Source: Breznakibacter xylanolyticus (GTDB lineage: Bacteria > Bacteroidota > Bacteroidia > Bacteroidales > Marinilabiliaceae). Taken from it: a stretch of 64,000 nucleotides of DNA. Position numbers and translations under genes: made by a program. Below, piece by piece: positions 1 through 8,943 of the stretch. The number at the start of each line of letters is the position of its first letter. Within the stretch, counting starts at the first letter, position 1. The notes beneath the pieces are model-generated. The model saw only the letters and a program-made list of their open reading frames with translations, had not been told where the DNA came from and ran no database searches. The stretch lies in the NCBI RefSeq assembly GCF_003254275.1, contig NZ_QKZK01000001.1, positions 230,940 to 294,939 on the forward strand, in the 5' to 3' direction.

Positions 1-872
1 TGGTTTGGAGCCACCTCGTTGTGACGGGTTTTTACAGGAATGCCCAATTTGTGCGATTCCACTTCCAATTCCATCATAAAGCGATACACACGCTCAGGGA
101 TAGATGCAAAGTAGTGGTCTTCGAGTTGTTGGTTTTTTGCTGATGTGTGTCCCATCAAGGTACGTCCGGTGAGCATCAGGTCGGGACGGGCATGATAGAG
201 GCTCAGGTCAACCAGGAAATATTCTTGTTCCCAGCCAAGATTGGCTGTTACTTTTGATACGTTTTTATCGAAATATTGGCATACATCAACAGCAGCTTTG
301 TCAACCGCAGCAATGGCGCGCAGCAGAGGGGTTTTGTAGTCGAGTGCTTCGCCGGTGTATGAAATAAACACGGTGGGTACGCAAAGGGTTGTGCCTACAA
401 TAAATGCAGGAGACGACACGTCCCAAGCTGTATAACCACGAGCTTCAAAAGTTTGGCGGATTCCTCCTGATGGGAACGATGAGGCATCGGGTTCTTGTTG
501 AGCCAATAATTTTCCTGAAAAGTCCTCAATGATTTCACCATCCTGACCATAGTCGATAAAACCGTCATGTTTTTCGGCGGTTCCGTCGGTGAGGGGTTGA
601 AACCAGTGGGTGTAGTGGGTTGCGCCATTTTCCATGGCCCATGCTTTCATGCCGGCAGCGACGCTGTTGGCGATTTTGCGATCAATGGGTTCGCCACTTT
701 TCATGGCTTCCAGCACGGCTGAATAGATGTCTTTCGACAAGAAACGTTTCATCACGTCTTCGTTGAAGACCAATTTGCCGTAGTAATCAGAAACCTTTGT
801 AGAAGGTAATTTCACCTCTACCGGTTTTTTTTCTAAAAATTCTTTGAGTGCTTGAAATCTTAAAGTCGCCAT
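1..872 (-). CDS. glnN: Type III glutamine synthetase, N-terminal part (cut by window start)
   Basis: Reading the minus strand from the ATG at 870-872 gives about 290 codons without a stop, running off the window. The product begins MATLRFQALKEF and contains the GSIII-typical stretches THYTHWFQPLTDGTAEKHDGF, QQEPDASSFPSGGIRQTFEA and GWEQEYFLVD, and ends here at KTRHNEVAPN. GSIII (about 730 residues) condenses ammonium and glutamate to glutamine using ATP and is the common glutamine synthetase form in Bacteroidota. The visible part covers the N-terminal domain and the start of the catalytic domain; ATP-binding and C-terminal parts lie outside. Identification is by recognised family sequence; it could equally be labelled glnA. 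A -7-like box lies 38 bases upstream of the start. Confidence 0.95.
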   Translation of the reverse strand, partial: MATLRFQALKEFLEKKPVEVKLPSTKVSDYYGKLVFNEDVMKRFLSKDIYSAVLEAMKSGEPIDRKIANSVAAGMKAWAMENGATHYTHWFQPLTDGTAEKHDGFIDYGQDGEIIEDFSGKLLAQQEPDASSFPSGGIRQTFEARGYTAWDVSSPAFIVGTTLCVPTVFISYTGEALDYKTPLLRAIAAVDKAAVDVCQYFDKNVSKVTANLGWEQEYFLVDLSLYHARPDLMLTGRTLMGHTSAKNQQLEDHYFASIPERVYRFMMELEVESHKLGIPVKTRHNEVAPN

Positions 873-1204
873 ACAAGAGGATATTTAGATTTTTAATGAA
901 TTGACATTGCAAAAATAGGGTTTTTTGAAATAGATTGTCATTTTAAGCTCTGTTTTTTTGAAAAAATATCATTAAAATGTGTTTTAGCCCTATGTTTTGA
1001 AACTGAATTGCGGTTTTTTGCTGTTTTTTTGTCGTTTTTTATTCTTTTCTATTTCAGATTTCATGCGCCTTGTGGGCAATTTGGGGGTCTGTTTGGTTTT
1101 TTAACCCTTTTGGGGTGTTGTGTGTTTAAAAAGCGGGGGTGATTTTGTGTAAGTGTTGTTATTTATTGCAATTGCCTTGCAAAAATCGGTATTGTTTGTG
1201 AAAA
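873..1204. other. Intergenic region upstream of glnN, no gene seen
   Basis: T-rich on the plus strand, with many stops in all frames and no recognisable coding potential. It must hold the glnN promoter (minus strand); the only motif I can point to is the -7-like box at 910-917. No structured RNA was recognised. Confidence 0.5.
910..917 (-). promoter_or_regulatory. Putative -7 box for glnN
   Basis: On the minus strand the sequence is TATTTTTG, a full match to the Bacteroidota -7 consensus TAnnTTTG. It lies 38 bases upstream of the glnN ATG. No good -33 TTTG is seen at the expected distance, so this is a weak call. Confidence 0.35.
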
Positions 1205-1243
1205 AAGAAAGAGGCTGTCATGTTTTTTATGACAGCCTCTTTG
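1205..1243 (-). terminator. Rho-independent terminator after the DUF3109 gene
   Basis: Perfect 14-bp inverted repeat: AAAGAGGCTGTCAT at 1208-1221 and its complement at 1229-1242, with a 7-base T loop. On the minus strand the stem is followed by a T-rich run. It lies just past the minus-strand stop at 1280. Confidence 0.85.
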
Positions 1244-1279
1244 TGATGTGGTGATTAAAAAAATGGGGGGGAGGATGAT

Positions 1280-1864
1280 TTATTTGATGTGTCCCTCGTC
1301 GCGCAGTTCTTTTTCGATGATTTCCATCTGGTCGTAAAATTCGATGCCGTATTTGCGCACGATGGGGTCTTTGAGGAACTTATACACGGGCATGTTCAGT
1401 TTGTGTCCTAACAAGAAGGCGACTTTGCACACTTCCCATTTGTGAAAGTTGAGCGCCTCCATGTTGTTGACCTTGCTGATGCGAATGGGGTAGAGGTGAC
1501 ACGAGATGGGTTTTTTAAAGCTCACCACCCCGTCGTTGTAGGCCTGCTCGATGGCACATTTGCAGGTTCCGTCGGCGTCGAAGATGGCGTACACGCATTC
1601 GCGGCCGTTGATGATGGGCGTTACCTTGTCGTCGTCCCAGTCGATGACCCATTTGCCTTGGGCTTCGATCTCGGCAATGGCATTGGGTAACAGGTAAGGT
1701 TTGATGAGGGGGTAAATCTCTTCGAGCAGCGCCGCTTCGGCATCGTCGAGCGGGGCACCCGATTCGCCTTCTACGCAACACTCGCCCTTGCAGGCACCCA
1801 GGTCGCACACAAACTTCTTCTCGAATACATCGAGGCTGATGAGGGTATCGTCTATTTGTACCAT
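1280..1864 (-). CDS. DUF3109 family cysteine-rich protein
   Basis: Product of 194 residues if started at the ATG at 1864 (MVQIDDTLISLDVFEKKFVC). An upstream in-frame ATG at 1906 would add 14 residues read through a terminator hairpin and an AT-repeat, so it is unlikely. Cysteines occur in a pattern typical of the DUF3109/YkgJ-like group: CDLGACKGECC near the N-terminus, then REC, CKC, SCHLYPIR and WEVC further on, suggesting a bound metal or iron-sulfur cluster. Family function is not established. It has its own terminator downstream. The start codon is directly preceded by an AT dinucleotide tract. Confidence 0.85.
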   Translation of the reverse strand: MVQIDDTLISLDVFEKKFVCDLGACKGECCVEGESGAPLDDAEAALLEEIYPLIKPYLLPNAIAEIEAQGKWVIDWDDDKVTPIINGRECVYAIFDADGTCKCAIEQAYNDGVVSFKKPISCHLYPIRISKVNNMEALNFHKWEVCKVAFLLGHKLNMPVYKFLKDPIVRKYGIEFYDQMEIIEKELRDEGHIK

Positions 1865-1880
1865 ATATATATATGTATGA

Positions 1881-1905
1881 AAAAAGCCACCCGAAGGTGG
1901 CTTCA
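1881..1905 (-). terminator. Terminator of gpmI with TTCG tetraloop
   Basis: On the minus strand: AAGCCACC, loop TTCG, GGTGGCTT, then a T run (stem arms 1884-1891 and 1896-1903). The 8-bp stem with a UUCG loop and U tract is a textbook intrinsic terminator, 57 bases after the gpmI stop. Confidence 0.9.
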
Positions 1906-1961
1906 AAATTAGTTCAAATGGGGTAGAGTATCGACATCTTGCCCCATTGTCTTTTAAAAAA

Positions 1962-3488
1962 TTATGCCATTGTGATGAGTGATTTGCCGGTCATCTCCTC
2001 GGGCTGCTCAATGTTCATCAGTTGGAGGATCGACGGAGCCACATCGGCCAAAATACCATCTTTCACCGTGCCTTTGCGGTCGGTCACCCAAATGAACGGA
2101 ACGGGGTTGAGCGAGTGAGCTGTGTTGGGGCTGCCATCGGGGTTCACCGCGTTGTCGGCATTCCCGTGGTCAGCAATGATGATGGCTTCGTAACCGTTGG
2201 CCACAGCCGTTTCTACCACTTCTTTAAGACAGATGTCAACCGTTTTCACGGCTTTCATGATGGCCTCGTACACGCCGGTGTGACCCACCATGTCGCCATT
2301 GGCAAAGTTGAGGGCAATGAAGTCGTATTTCTGTTTGTTGAGTTCGGCAACCACCGCGTCTTTCACTTCGTAGGCGCTCATTTCGGGCTGAAGGTCGTAA
2401 GTGGCCACTTTGGGAGAGTTGATGAGGATGCGATCTTCGTGCTCGTAAGTGGCTTCGCGTCCACCCGAGAAAAAGAAGGTTACGTGGGCATATTTTTCGG
2501 TTTCGGCAATGCGCAATTGCTTGAGGCCTTTGGCGGCAATCACTTCGCCAATGGTATTGCTCACGTTGTCTTTGTCGTAAAGGATGTGCATGCCCTTGAA
2601 GTTGGCATCGTAGGGCGTCATGGTGCAGTAGTACAGGGGAATGGTTTTCATGCCGTGCTCGGGCATGTCCTCCTGGGTGAGCACCTGGGTGATTTCGCGG
2701 GCGCGGTCGTTGCGGTAGTTGAAGAACACCACCACGTCGCCATCGCTGATGGTTCCCACGGGTTTGCCGGCAGCGTCAACGGCCACGATGGGCTTGATGA
2801 ATTCGTCGGTCACATCGGCATCATACGAAGTCTGAATGGCGTCGAGCACATTGGTGGTGGTGGCGCCTTTGCCCAATACCATCAGGTCGTAAGCTTCTTT
2901 CACGCGCTCCCAGCGTTTGTCGCGATCCATGGCGTAGTAGCGGCCAATGACAGAGGCCACTTTGGCTTTGGTCTCTTTGATGTTGTCGAGCAGTTCGCTC
3001 ATGAAGCCTTTGCCGCTCTTGGGGTCGGTGTCGCGACCATCCATAAAGGCGTGTACAAAGATGTTGGCAATGCCGTAGCTGTTGGCAATTTCGACCAGTT
3101 TATAAAGATGCTCCTGTGAGCTGTGTACGCCCCCTTTGGATACCAACCCGAGGAAATGCACCTGTTTGCCGTTTTCTTTGGCATAGGTCATGGCTTTTAC
3201 CAGTTCGGGGTTTTTGTACATCGAGTTGTCGCGAACGGCAATGTTGATTTTCACCAAATCCTGATAAAGCACGCGGCCGGCGCCAATGTTGAGGTGACCC
3301 ACCTCGGAGTTGCCCATTTGCCCGTCGGGCAGACCCACGTTTTCGCCCGAGGCTTGCAGTTGAGCGTGGGGATATTTTTGTTCCAGACTGTGGAAATAAG
3401 GGGTTTCGCCCGTGGCGATGCAGTCCGATTTGCTTTTGTTTCCGTATCCCCAGCCGTCGAGGATAATCAAGATGGTTTTCTTAGACAT
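1962..3488 (-). CDS. gpmI: 2,3-bisphosphoglycerate-independent phosphoglycerate mutase
   Basis: 508 residues, the normal length for iPGM. It interconverts 3- and 2-phosphoglycerate in glycolysis/gluconeogenesis through a phosphoserine intermediate and needs two Mn2+. The metal-binding Asp11 is in [11 protein letters not shown], the nucleophile is Ser61 in [14 protein letters not shown], the substrate-binding motifs [11 protein letters not shown] and [12 protein letters not shown] are in the middle, and the C-terminal metal site is [10 protein letters not shown]. It is monocistronic: own terminator downstream and a -7-like box upstream. Unusually GC-rich compared with the plus-strand genes in the middle of the window. 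A long plus-strand open frame opposite is only its shadow. Confidence 0.97.
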   Translation of the reverse strand: MSKKTILIILDGWGYGNKSKSDCIATGETPYFHSLEQKYPHAQLQASGENVGLPDGQMGNSEVGHLNIGAGRVLYQDLVKINIAVRDNSMYKNPELVKAMTYAKENGKQVHFLGLVSKGGVHSSQEHLYKLVEIANSYGIANIFVHAFMDGRDTDPKSGKGFMSELLDNIKETKAKVASVIGRYYAMDRDKRWERVKEAYDLMVLGKGATTTNVLDAIQTSYDADVTDEFIKPIVAVDAAGKPVGTISDGDVVVFFNYRNDRAREITQVLTQEDMPEHGMKTIPLYYCTMTPYDANFKGMHILYDKDNVSNTIGEVIAAKGLKQLRIAETEKYAHVTFFFSGGREATYEHEDRILINSPKVATYDLQPEMSAYEVKDAVVAELNKQKYDFIALNFANGDMVGHTGVYEAIMKAVKTVDICLKEVVETAVANGYEAIIIADHGNADNAVNPDGSPNTAHSLNPVPFIWVTDRKGTVKDGILADVAPSILQLMNIEQPEEMTGKSLITMA

Positions 3489-3572
3489 GTTTGTGTATTT
3501 TAATTTTTATATTCTGCAGTAAATGGGTTGCACAGGCAACGCTGTTGAGGTGTCACTGAAAGTGAACGAGCG

Positions 3573-3580
3573 CAAAATTA
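3573..3580 (-). promoter_or_regulatory. Putative -7 box for gpmI
   Basis: Minus-strand TAATTTTG, matching TAnnTTTG, about 85 bases before the gpmI start. No convincing -33 element. Confidence 0.4.
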
Positions 3581-3734
3581 GTTTTTTTGATGTGGATAGC
3601 GACGTTTACCCTTATAAATTAAAGCACTTTAACACCTTGTGAGGATAACAATGCCCTTGTGGGGGTTGTTCATCGGGGGGGATGTTTTCAATTGTTTTTT
3701 TTTGATGATGATGTGGGGCGTTTCCCCCATTTTC

Positions 3735-4079
3735 GGCCGACGGGCTGCCGCAACTTGTCGGCAGACAATCGCCCCCGGCCGACGCATCCTCAAAAGTGGC
3801 GGCAAGGATTCGCCACCGGCCGAAAGGTTGTCGCCGGTTTGCGGGAGCCATTCGGCCGTGGCCGACGCATCCCCTGAAATGGCGGCAAGGTTTTGGCTGC
3901 TGCCTGATTAGGGTCGTGTATTTGCGGAAAAGTTTCCGATGCGTCGGAATGGCTGCCGCAAATGTGCGGCAAGGATTCCGACCGGCCGGATTGTTTGCCG
4001 CAAAGGTGCGACAAGGATTCCGACACCTCGGAATGGCTGCCGCAGGTTGTCGGCAAGGATTCCGACCGGCCGGACGGCT
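3735..4079. repeat. GC-rich array of about eight degenerate 42-bp palindromic units
   Basis: Units begin near 3736, 3778, 3820, 3861, 3903, 3945, 3987 and 4029, so the period is 42 (once 41) bases. The best units (3945, 3987, 4029) share a GCCGCA...GTGCGGCAAGGATTCCGAC core. The 3945 unit folds on itself: outer stem CGGAAT (3945-3950) with ATTCCG (3975-3980), inner stem GCCGCA (3955-3960) with TGCGGC (3965-3970), loop AATG. Units are joined by the palindrome CCGGCCGG. The 5' units are strongly diverged. The array is clearly more GC-rich than its flanks. Because 42 is a multiple of 3, several 80-110-codon open frames run through it on both strands; I regard these as spurious. Confidence 0.8.
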
Positions 4080-4122
4080 TTTTTCACTTCCCGCTCATCG
4101 TAAATGGAGGGTGGGAGACGCC

Positions 4123-4168
4123 AATCCTTCTACGATATAACTCTTTTGAATTATAAAGTAGAAGGATT
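4123..4168. repeat. 11-bp perfect inverted repeat beside the 42-bp array
   Basis: AATCCTTCTAC (4123-4133) and its exact complement (4158-4168) are separated by 24 AT-rich bases. No T run follows on either strand, so it does not look like a standard terminator. Confidence 0.6.
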
Positions 4169-4258
4169 TGAACACAGGTTTAATCGTATCTCAAACGCAC
4201 AACACAACTTCAAAAAAACGGTGTGACTTTGTGCTTCTGTGTTCACAGAAAACTCAGT

Positions 4259-4307
4259 GTCTCTTCAGTCTAATCTGTCTGTCTTTCGTCTAAAAATCTT
4301 CCTGTCT
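4259..4307 (-). repeat. Inverted partial copy of the 157-bp intergenic element
   Basis: These 49 bases match the reverse complement of part of the 5027-5183 element with 5 mismatches (counted by eye), covering the AGAC-rich left half. Terminal repeats are missing, so it looks like a remnant. With the full copy at 5027 it brackets the MBL-fold gene in opposite orientation. Confidence 0.75.
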
Positions 4308-4348
4308 TCCTGATCGAAGGCTTGATTAGCGTCCTCCAAAAGTCGGCG

Positions 4349-4987
4349 TCACAGGTAAGGATTGTGCTTTTTTTCCCACCCGATGGTGGTTTCGGGGCCG
4401 TGTCCGGGATAGACGATTGCCTCGTCGGGCAGGGTAAAGAGTTTGCCGGTGATGCCCTGTTTGAGCAGGTCGAAACTACCGCCGGGCAGGTCGGTGCGGC
4501 CTATGCTGTCGCGAAACAGCACATCGCCGGCCAACAGGCGCTGGCCTTCGGGGTCGTACAGCACCACGCTTCCGGGCGAGTGCCCCGGTACGTGCAGCAC
4601 CTTCAGGTGGCTGTTGCCAAAGGTGACTTCGTCGCCCTCGTTCAAACGATGGTTTACTGCCGGCGGGTTGCTGTTCATGCGAATGCCGTAGCTCAGGGCA
4701 TGGTCAACGGTGTGGGGCAGCATGAACTCGTCGCCCTCGTGCGCCCATATTTCCAGGTTCCAACGATCGGCCACCCAGGCGCTGCCAAACACATGATCGA
4801 GGTGCAGGTGGGTGTTGACAATTTTAACGGGCTTGAGGCCGTTTTGCGTGATGAAAGCTTCCAGTCGTTGCTCCTCACGTACTTCCAAACATCCGGGATC
4901 TACAATGATGCACTCTTTGGTGTCGTCGTGCAAGACGTAGGTGTTGATTTGGAACGGGCTAAATGCAAAGGGTGTGATGTGTATCAT
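4349..4987 (-). CDS. MBL-fold metallo-hydrolase (glyoxalase II-like)
   Basis: 212 residues. The zinc-binding motif THLHLDH is at 59-65, with a further GHSPGSVVLY histidine motif and a C-terminal YPGHGPETTIGWEK segment, the arrangement of short glyoxalase II-like hydrolases. Such proteins usually hydrolyse thioesters such as hydroxyacylglutathione, but Bacteroidota members have no assigned substrate, so no gene symbol is given. The protein is cytosolic (no signal peptide). It stands alone: repeat-rich DNA on both sides separates it from gpmI and pcm, with inverted copies of one repeat on its two flanks. Confidence 0.9.
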   Translation of the reverse strand: MIHITPFAFSPFQINTYVLHDDTKECIIVDPGCLEVREEQRLEAFITQNGLKPVKIVNTHLHLDHVFGSAWVADRWNLEIWAHEGDEFMLPHTVDHALSYGIRMNSNPPAVNHRLNEGDEVTFGNSHLKVLHVPGHSPGSVVLYDPEGQRLLAGDVLFRDSIGRTDLPGGSFDLLKQGITGKLFTLPDEAIVYPGHGPETTIGWEKKHNPYL

Positions 4988-5026
4988 GGTTGTTTTAGTA
5001 TCAAGTATTTAGTGTCAAGTGTCAAG

Positions 5027-5183
5027 GTCGTTAAGTTAGTGCGATTCACAAAAGAGACAAGAAGATGATTAGACGAAAGACAGATAGATTAGACTGAGGA
5101 GACGAAGAAGACACATCTAAATATCTTTCCTAATCTCATCCTCTGTCTCATCGTCTGATGTCTTTCTCTCTTAACTAAACGAC
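5027..5183 (+). repeat. 157-bp MITE-like intergenic element, copy 1
   Basis: Starts GTCGTTAAGTTAG and ends CTTAACTAAACGAC, so the ends are imperfect inverted repeats. The left half is rich in AGAC and the right half in GTCT, so the single strand can fold into one long imperfect hairpin. No open frame. A second copy at 10981-11136 is about 85-90% identical by eye. It lies between the start of the MBL gene and the end of pcm. Confidence 0.8.
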
Positions 5184-5230
5184 ATTGCATCAAGAATTCG
5201 TTTTTTAATGATCTGAATCCATCCGAAACT

Positions 5231-5884
5231 TTATTTCTTTTCAATTCCATTGAGCATGGGCACGAAGGCGCAGTCGCCAAACGCTTCTTTTTCAAAGTCG
5301 ATGTCGGAGAGGCGGCGGATGCGGGTCATCACCTGTCGGTTTTCGCCCACGGGAATCACCATCAAACCTCCGACTTTCAGTTGTGTGAGCAATTCTTTGG
5401 GGACATAGGGGGCGCCTGCCGTGACGATAATTTTGTCGAAAGGCGCCACGTCCGGCAACCCCTGATAACCATCGCCCCAATATTGGCGGAGCAAAAACCC
5501 CAGTTTGGGCAGTAGCGACGCGGTGCGGTCGTACAACTCCTTTTGGCGCTCGATGGAGAACAGTTTGGCACCCATGGCCACCAGTACGGCAGCCTGGTAC
5601 CCGCTTCCGGTACCCACTTCTAAAATCTTTTCGCCCGGCTGCACTTCGAGCAATTGGCTTTGAAGCGCCACCGTGTAGGGTTGCGAAATGGTTTGTCCTG
5701 CCCCAATGGGAAAGGCTTTGTCCTGATAAGCAAATCCGCTAAAGCTGGGGTCGATGAACAAATGACGGGGAACGCGGCCAATGGCCTCTAACACCCGCGG
5801 GTGGGTGATGCCTTTCTTTTGCAACTCTTGCACCAGCCGTTGCCGAAGGCCTTTGTGTCTGAATGAATCCTCACGAACTATCAT
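5231..5884 (-). CDS. pcm: Protein-L-isoaspartate O-methyltransferase
   Basis: 217 residues, standard length. It uses S-adenosylmethionine to methylate isoaspartyl residues formed by protein ageing, starting their repair to aspartate. The SAM-binding motif EVGTGSGYQAAV lies at about 89-100, preceded by the family signatures HLFIDPSF and GAGQTISQPYTVALQ. The post-motif stretches VTAGAPYVPKELLTQLKVGG and MVIPVG are also typical. Cytosolic. It is followed by a MITE-like element and preceded by a short region with an inverted repeat separating it from alaS; all three genes run on the minus strand but are probably separate units. Confidence 0.95.
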   Translation of the reverse strand: MIVREDSFRHKGLRQRLVQELQKKGITHPRVLEAIGRVPRHLFIDPSFSGFAYQDKAFPIGAGQTISQPYTVALQSQLLEVQPGEKILEVGTGSGYQAAVLVAMGAKLFSIERQKELYDRTASLLPKLGFLLRQYWGDGYQGLPDVAPFDKIIVTAGAPYVPKELLTQLKVGGLMVIPVGENRQVMTRIRRLSDIDFEKEAFGDCAFVPMLNGIEKK

Positions 5885-5952
5885 AGCACCCCAAAGTTAT
5901 AAGTTATCGGCATTCACCTTGCGGGTGTTGATAAGTTTCGGGTAAAAAATAA

Positions 5953-6015
5953 CAAAGACGCTAAAGCTCAAAGCTTCTTGTTGCCAAGAGAGATCTTTGC
6001 GCCTTAGCGTCTCCG
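5953..6015. repeat. Intergenic inverted repeat AGACGCTAA / TTAGCGTCT
   Basis: AGACGCTAA at 5956-5964 and its exact complement at 6004-6012, separated by 39 bases, between pcm and alaS. The wording (AAAGACGCTAAAGC...TTGCGCCTTAGCGTCT) resembles short dispersed sequences I associate with Bacteroidota intergenic DNA, but only one copy is in this window. No T run, so it is probably not a terminator. Confidence 0.5.
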
Positions 6016-6040
6016 TTTTTATCAGTTTATCCTGTGGTGC

Positions 6041-8668
6041 TTACAGTTTTGCCTTAATGAGTTCCCCGGCTTTGGCCAGTGCTTGGTCAAGTCCGGCCGG
6101 GTTTTTACCCCCTGCTGTGGCAAAGAAAGGCTGTCCGCCGCCACCGCCCTGTATTTCTTTGGCCGCTTCGCGAATGATGAGTGAGGCGTTGAGGTCGTGC
6201 TTTTGTGCAGTTTCTTCACTTATGATGACGGCGATTTGCGGGTTTCCGCCGGCCATCACGCCCAACACGGCTACCACATCGGCAGCATCGCCGCGCAGCT
6301 GAAACGCGAAATCCTTCAGCACGCCGGCATACATGGGGTCGATGTTGGCCACCACCACCCGGGTGCCGTTCACGTTCATCGCTTTGGCCAGGAGTGTTTG
6401 TTTTTCAACGGCAATCATCTGTTTGCGCAGTTGGTCGAGTTCGCGACTCAGGGCGCTGTTCTCTTCCTGCAGCACTTCGACGCTGCGTTTGAGATTCGAT
6501 GGATTTTTGAGGGTGGTATGGAGGTCGCGCAGCAGGTTTTCCTGTCCGTACACAAACTCCTCGGCCTTGTGCCCGGCCACGGCCTCGATGCGACGCACGC
6601 CGGCCGAGATGCTCGATTCGCCGGTGATTTTAAAGTATCCGATTTGTCCGGTGGCTTGCACGTGGGTTCCACCACACAGTTCAACGCTGTTGCCAAAGCC
6701 AATGGTGCGCACCACGTCGCCGTATTTTTCGCCAAACAGTGCCATGGCTCCCATTTCGCGGGCTTTTTCGATGGGTGTTTCACGTCCTTCGTGCAGCGGG
6801 GCGTTTTCGCGAATGAGTTGGTTGACGCGTTTTTCGATGGCCACAATTTCGTCCTCGTTGACCTTTTGGAAGTGGCTGAAATCGAAGCGCAGGTGGTCGG
6901 CATGTACCAGTGACCCTTTTTGCTCAACGTGCGTGCCCAGTATTTCGCGCAGTGCCTTGTGCAGCAGGTGGGTTACCGAGTGGTGACGGGCAATGGCCAG
7001 TCGTTTGTCTGCATCCACTTTGGCCACGAATGTGGCCGCCGGATTCTCGGGCAGCGCATTGGCAATGTGTACAATGAGGTTATTTTCTTTTTTTGTATCA
7101 ATGATGTCGATGCGCTCGTTGGCATTGGCAATGGTTCCAGTATCACCCACCTGTCCGCCGCTTTCGGCATAAAATGGGGTGACGTTAAACACCAGTTGAT
7201 ATTGTTCTTTGTTTTTGGCTGTGATTTTGCGGTAGCGGGTAATGATGATGTCGGCCTGCAGATGGTCGTAGCCAATGAATTTGACCTGTTCGTCTTCTTT
7301 AAGCACCACCCAGTCGTCGGTTTGAATGGCGGTGGCATTGCGGGCGCGTTGTTTTTGAGCTTCCATTTCGGTTTCAAACTCCCCGCGGTTGAGGGTGAGT
7401 TCGTTCTCTTTCAAAATCAGTTCGGTGAGATCCAGAGGAAAGCCAAAGGTGTCGTACAGTTCAAAGGCCACTTTGCCACTCACTTCACTGCCGCCGTTAG
7501 CACGGGTTTCGGTAATGATCTTGTTCAGGAGTGAAATACCGGTTTCGAGCGTGCGCAGAAACGACTCTTCTTCTTCTTTCATCACCTTGGTGATAAGCTC
7601 TTGTTGTGCTTTTAATTCGGGATAGGCATCGCCCATGCAGGCCACCAGGGCGGGGATGAGTCGATACATGTAACTTTCGCGTGAACCCAAAAACGTGTAA
7701 GCGTAACGTACGGCACGGCGCAAAATACGACGTATGACGTAACCGGCTTTGTTGTTCGATGGCAATTGACCATCGGCAATGGCAAAGGCAATGGTGCGGA
7801 TGTGATCCGAAACCACGCGCATGGCCACATCGGTTTGTGTGCTGCTGCCGTATTTAATATTGGTCAGGCGTTCTTGTTCGGCAATGATGGGGGTGAAGAT
7901 ATCGGTGTCGTAGTTCGACTTTTTCCCCTGAAGCACGCGTACCAGGCGCTCGAATCCCATACCGGTATCGACGTGCTTGCTGGGCAGTTGCTCCAGTTCG
8001 CCCGATGCTTTGCGGTTGTATTGAATGAAGACGTTGTTCCAAATTTCGATGACCTGAGGGTGGTCGTTGTTCACCAGCTCACGCCCGGGTTTGAGGGCAA
8101 TTTCATCGTCATCGCGCAGGTCAATGTGTATTTCGGAGCAAGGGCCACATGGGCCCGATTCGCCCATCTCCCAAAAGTTATCTTTTTTGTTGCCATCGAT
8201 GATGTGGTCGGCGGGCAGGTGTTTGAGCCAAATGTTGTAGGCTTCGTTGTCGCGCTCCAAACCATCACCGGCATAGCCTTCGAAAACCGTTGCATACAGT
8301 CGGCTCTTGTCAATTTTGAGCACTTCGGTAAGGTATTCCCACGCCCAGTCGATGGCTTCTTGCTTAAAGTAGTCACCAAACGACCAGTTGCCCAACATCT
8401 CAAACATGGTGTGGTGGTAGGTGTCATGACCCACTTCCTCCAGGTCGTTGTGTTTGCCCGATACACGCAAACATTTTTGCGAGTTGGCCACGCGTTTATC
8501 CACAATGGGGCTGTTGCCCAAAAATATTTCCTTAAACTGATTCATCCCCGCGTTGGTAAACATCAGGGTGGGGTCGTTTTTGACCACCATGGGCGCCGAT
8601 GGCACAATGCGGTGCTGTTTGCTGGCAAAAAAATCGAGAAAACTTTGTCTAACCTCTGCTGCTTTCAT
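6041..8668 (-). CDS. alaS: Alanyl-tRNA synthetase
   Basis: 875 residues, full length for AlaRS. It charges tRNA-Ala and edits mischarged Ser/Gly. The N-terminal class II core begins [14 protein letters not shown] and includes [11 protein letters not shown] and [18 protein letters not shown]. The editing domain has the zinc-type motif [12 protein letters not shown] and the distal [15 protein letters not shown]. The C-terminal DHHA1-like domain ends with [20 protein letters not shown], the C-Ala glycine-rich element. Bacteroidota AlaRS has this architecture. The nearest plus-strand neighbour (M23 peptidase) is divergent across 275 bases. Very long open frames opposite are shadows. Confidence 0.98.
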   Translation of the reverse strand: MKAAEVRQSFLDFFASKQHRIVPSAPMVVKNDPTLMFTNAGMNQFKEIFLGNSPIVDKRVANSQKCLRVSGKHNDLEEVGHDTYHHTMFEMLGNWSFGDYFKQEAIDWAWEYLTEVLKIDKSRLYATVFEGYAGDGLERDNEAYNIWLKHLPADHIIDGNKKDNFWEMGESGPCGPCSEIHIDLRDDDEIALKPGRELVNNDHPQVIEIWNNVFIQYNRKASGELEQLPSKHVDTGMGFERLVRVLQGKKSNYDTDIFTPIIAEQERLTNIKYGSSTQTDVAMRVVSDHIRTIAFAIADGQLPSNNKAGYVIRRILRRAVRYAYTFLGSRESYMYRLIPALVACMGDAYPELKAQQELITKVMKEEEESFLRTLETGISLLNKIITETRANGGSEVSGKVAFELYDTFGFPLDLTELILKENELTLNRGEFETEMEAQKQRARNATAIQTDDWVVLKEDEQVKFIGYDHLQADIIITRYRKITAKNKEQYQLVFNVTPFYAESGGQVGDTGTIANANERIDIIDTKKENNLIVHIANALPENPAATFVAKVDADKRLAIARHHSVTHLLHKALREILGTHVEQKGSLVHADHLRFDFSHFQKVNEDEIVAIEKRVNQLIRENAPLHEGRETPIEKAREMGAMALFGEKYGDVVRTIGFGNSVELCGGTHVQATGQIGYFKITGESSISAGVRRIEAVAGHKAEEFVYGQENLLRDLHTTLKNPSNLKRSVEVLQEENSALSRELDQLRKQMIAVEKQTLLAKAMNVNGTRVVVANIDPMYAGVLKDFAFQLRGDAADVVAVLGVMAGGNPQIAVIISEETAQKHDLNASLIIREAAKEIQGGGGGQPFFATAGGKNPAGLDQALAKAGELIKAKL

Positions 8669-8862
8669 GGTCGATAGATTGTACTATTGCGATGCCCTTG
8701 GGCATGATTAATTTCGCTTTAAAAAATTGGTCGCAAATATCACAAAAAAAACAATCATTTCCATTATGGATGAATTGCTTCTGAAAAGGTTTTTTCTCTT
8801 TGCATTCCTTTGTTTTGGGGTTATCTTGTTCCGTAAGATGGCTATGATTATCAAAAAAAGAG

Positions 8863-8892
8863 TTGGTTTGTAGGATTATTTAACTAATTTTG
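8863..8892 (+). promoter_or_regulatory. Putative promoter of the M23 peptidase gene
   Basis: TAATTTTG (8885-8892) fits the -7 consensus TAnnTTTG; TTGG at 8863-8866, 18 bases earlier, is a fair -33 element. The ATG is 51 bases downstream of the -7 box. Confidence 0.55.
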
Positions 8893-8943
8893 GCCTGCTT
8901 GCTATAAAAAACAACGTTTTATAGTTACTTAATTCAGAAGTCT

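Noticed and set aside
2022-3119. Long plus-strand open frame of about 365 codons
   Set aside because: Lies entirely opposite gpmI, which has all catalytic motifs; the frame is a by-product of codon bias in a GC-rich gene.
3735-4079. CRISPR array
   Set aside because: Repeats are contiguous and degenerate, without unique spacers of uniform length, and no cas gene is nearby.
3612-4156. Several 60-114-codon frames on both strands within the 42-bp array
   Set aside because: They follow the repeat period (14 codons per unit), have no signal or domain, and overlap each other on both strands.
7766-8677. Plus-strand open frame of about 300 codons
   Set aside because: Shadow of alaS; no family resemblance.
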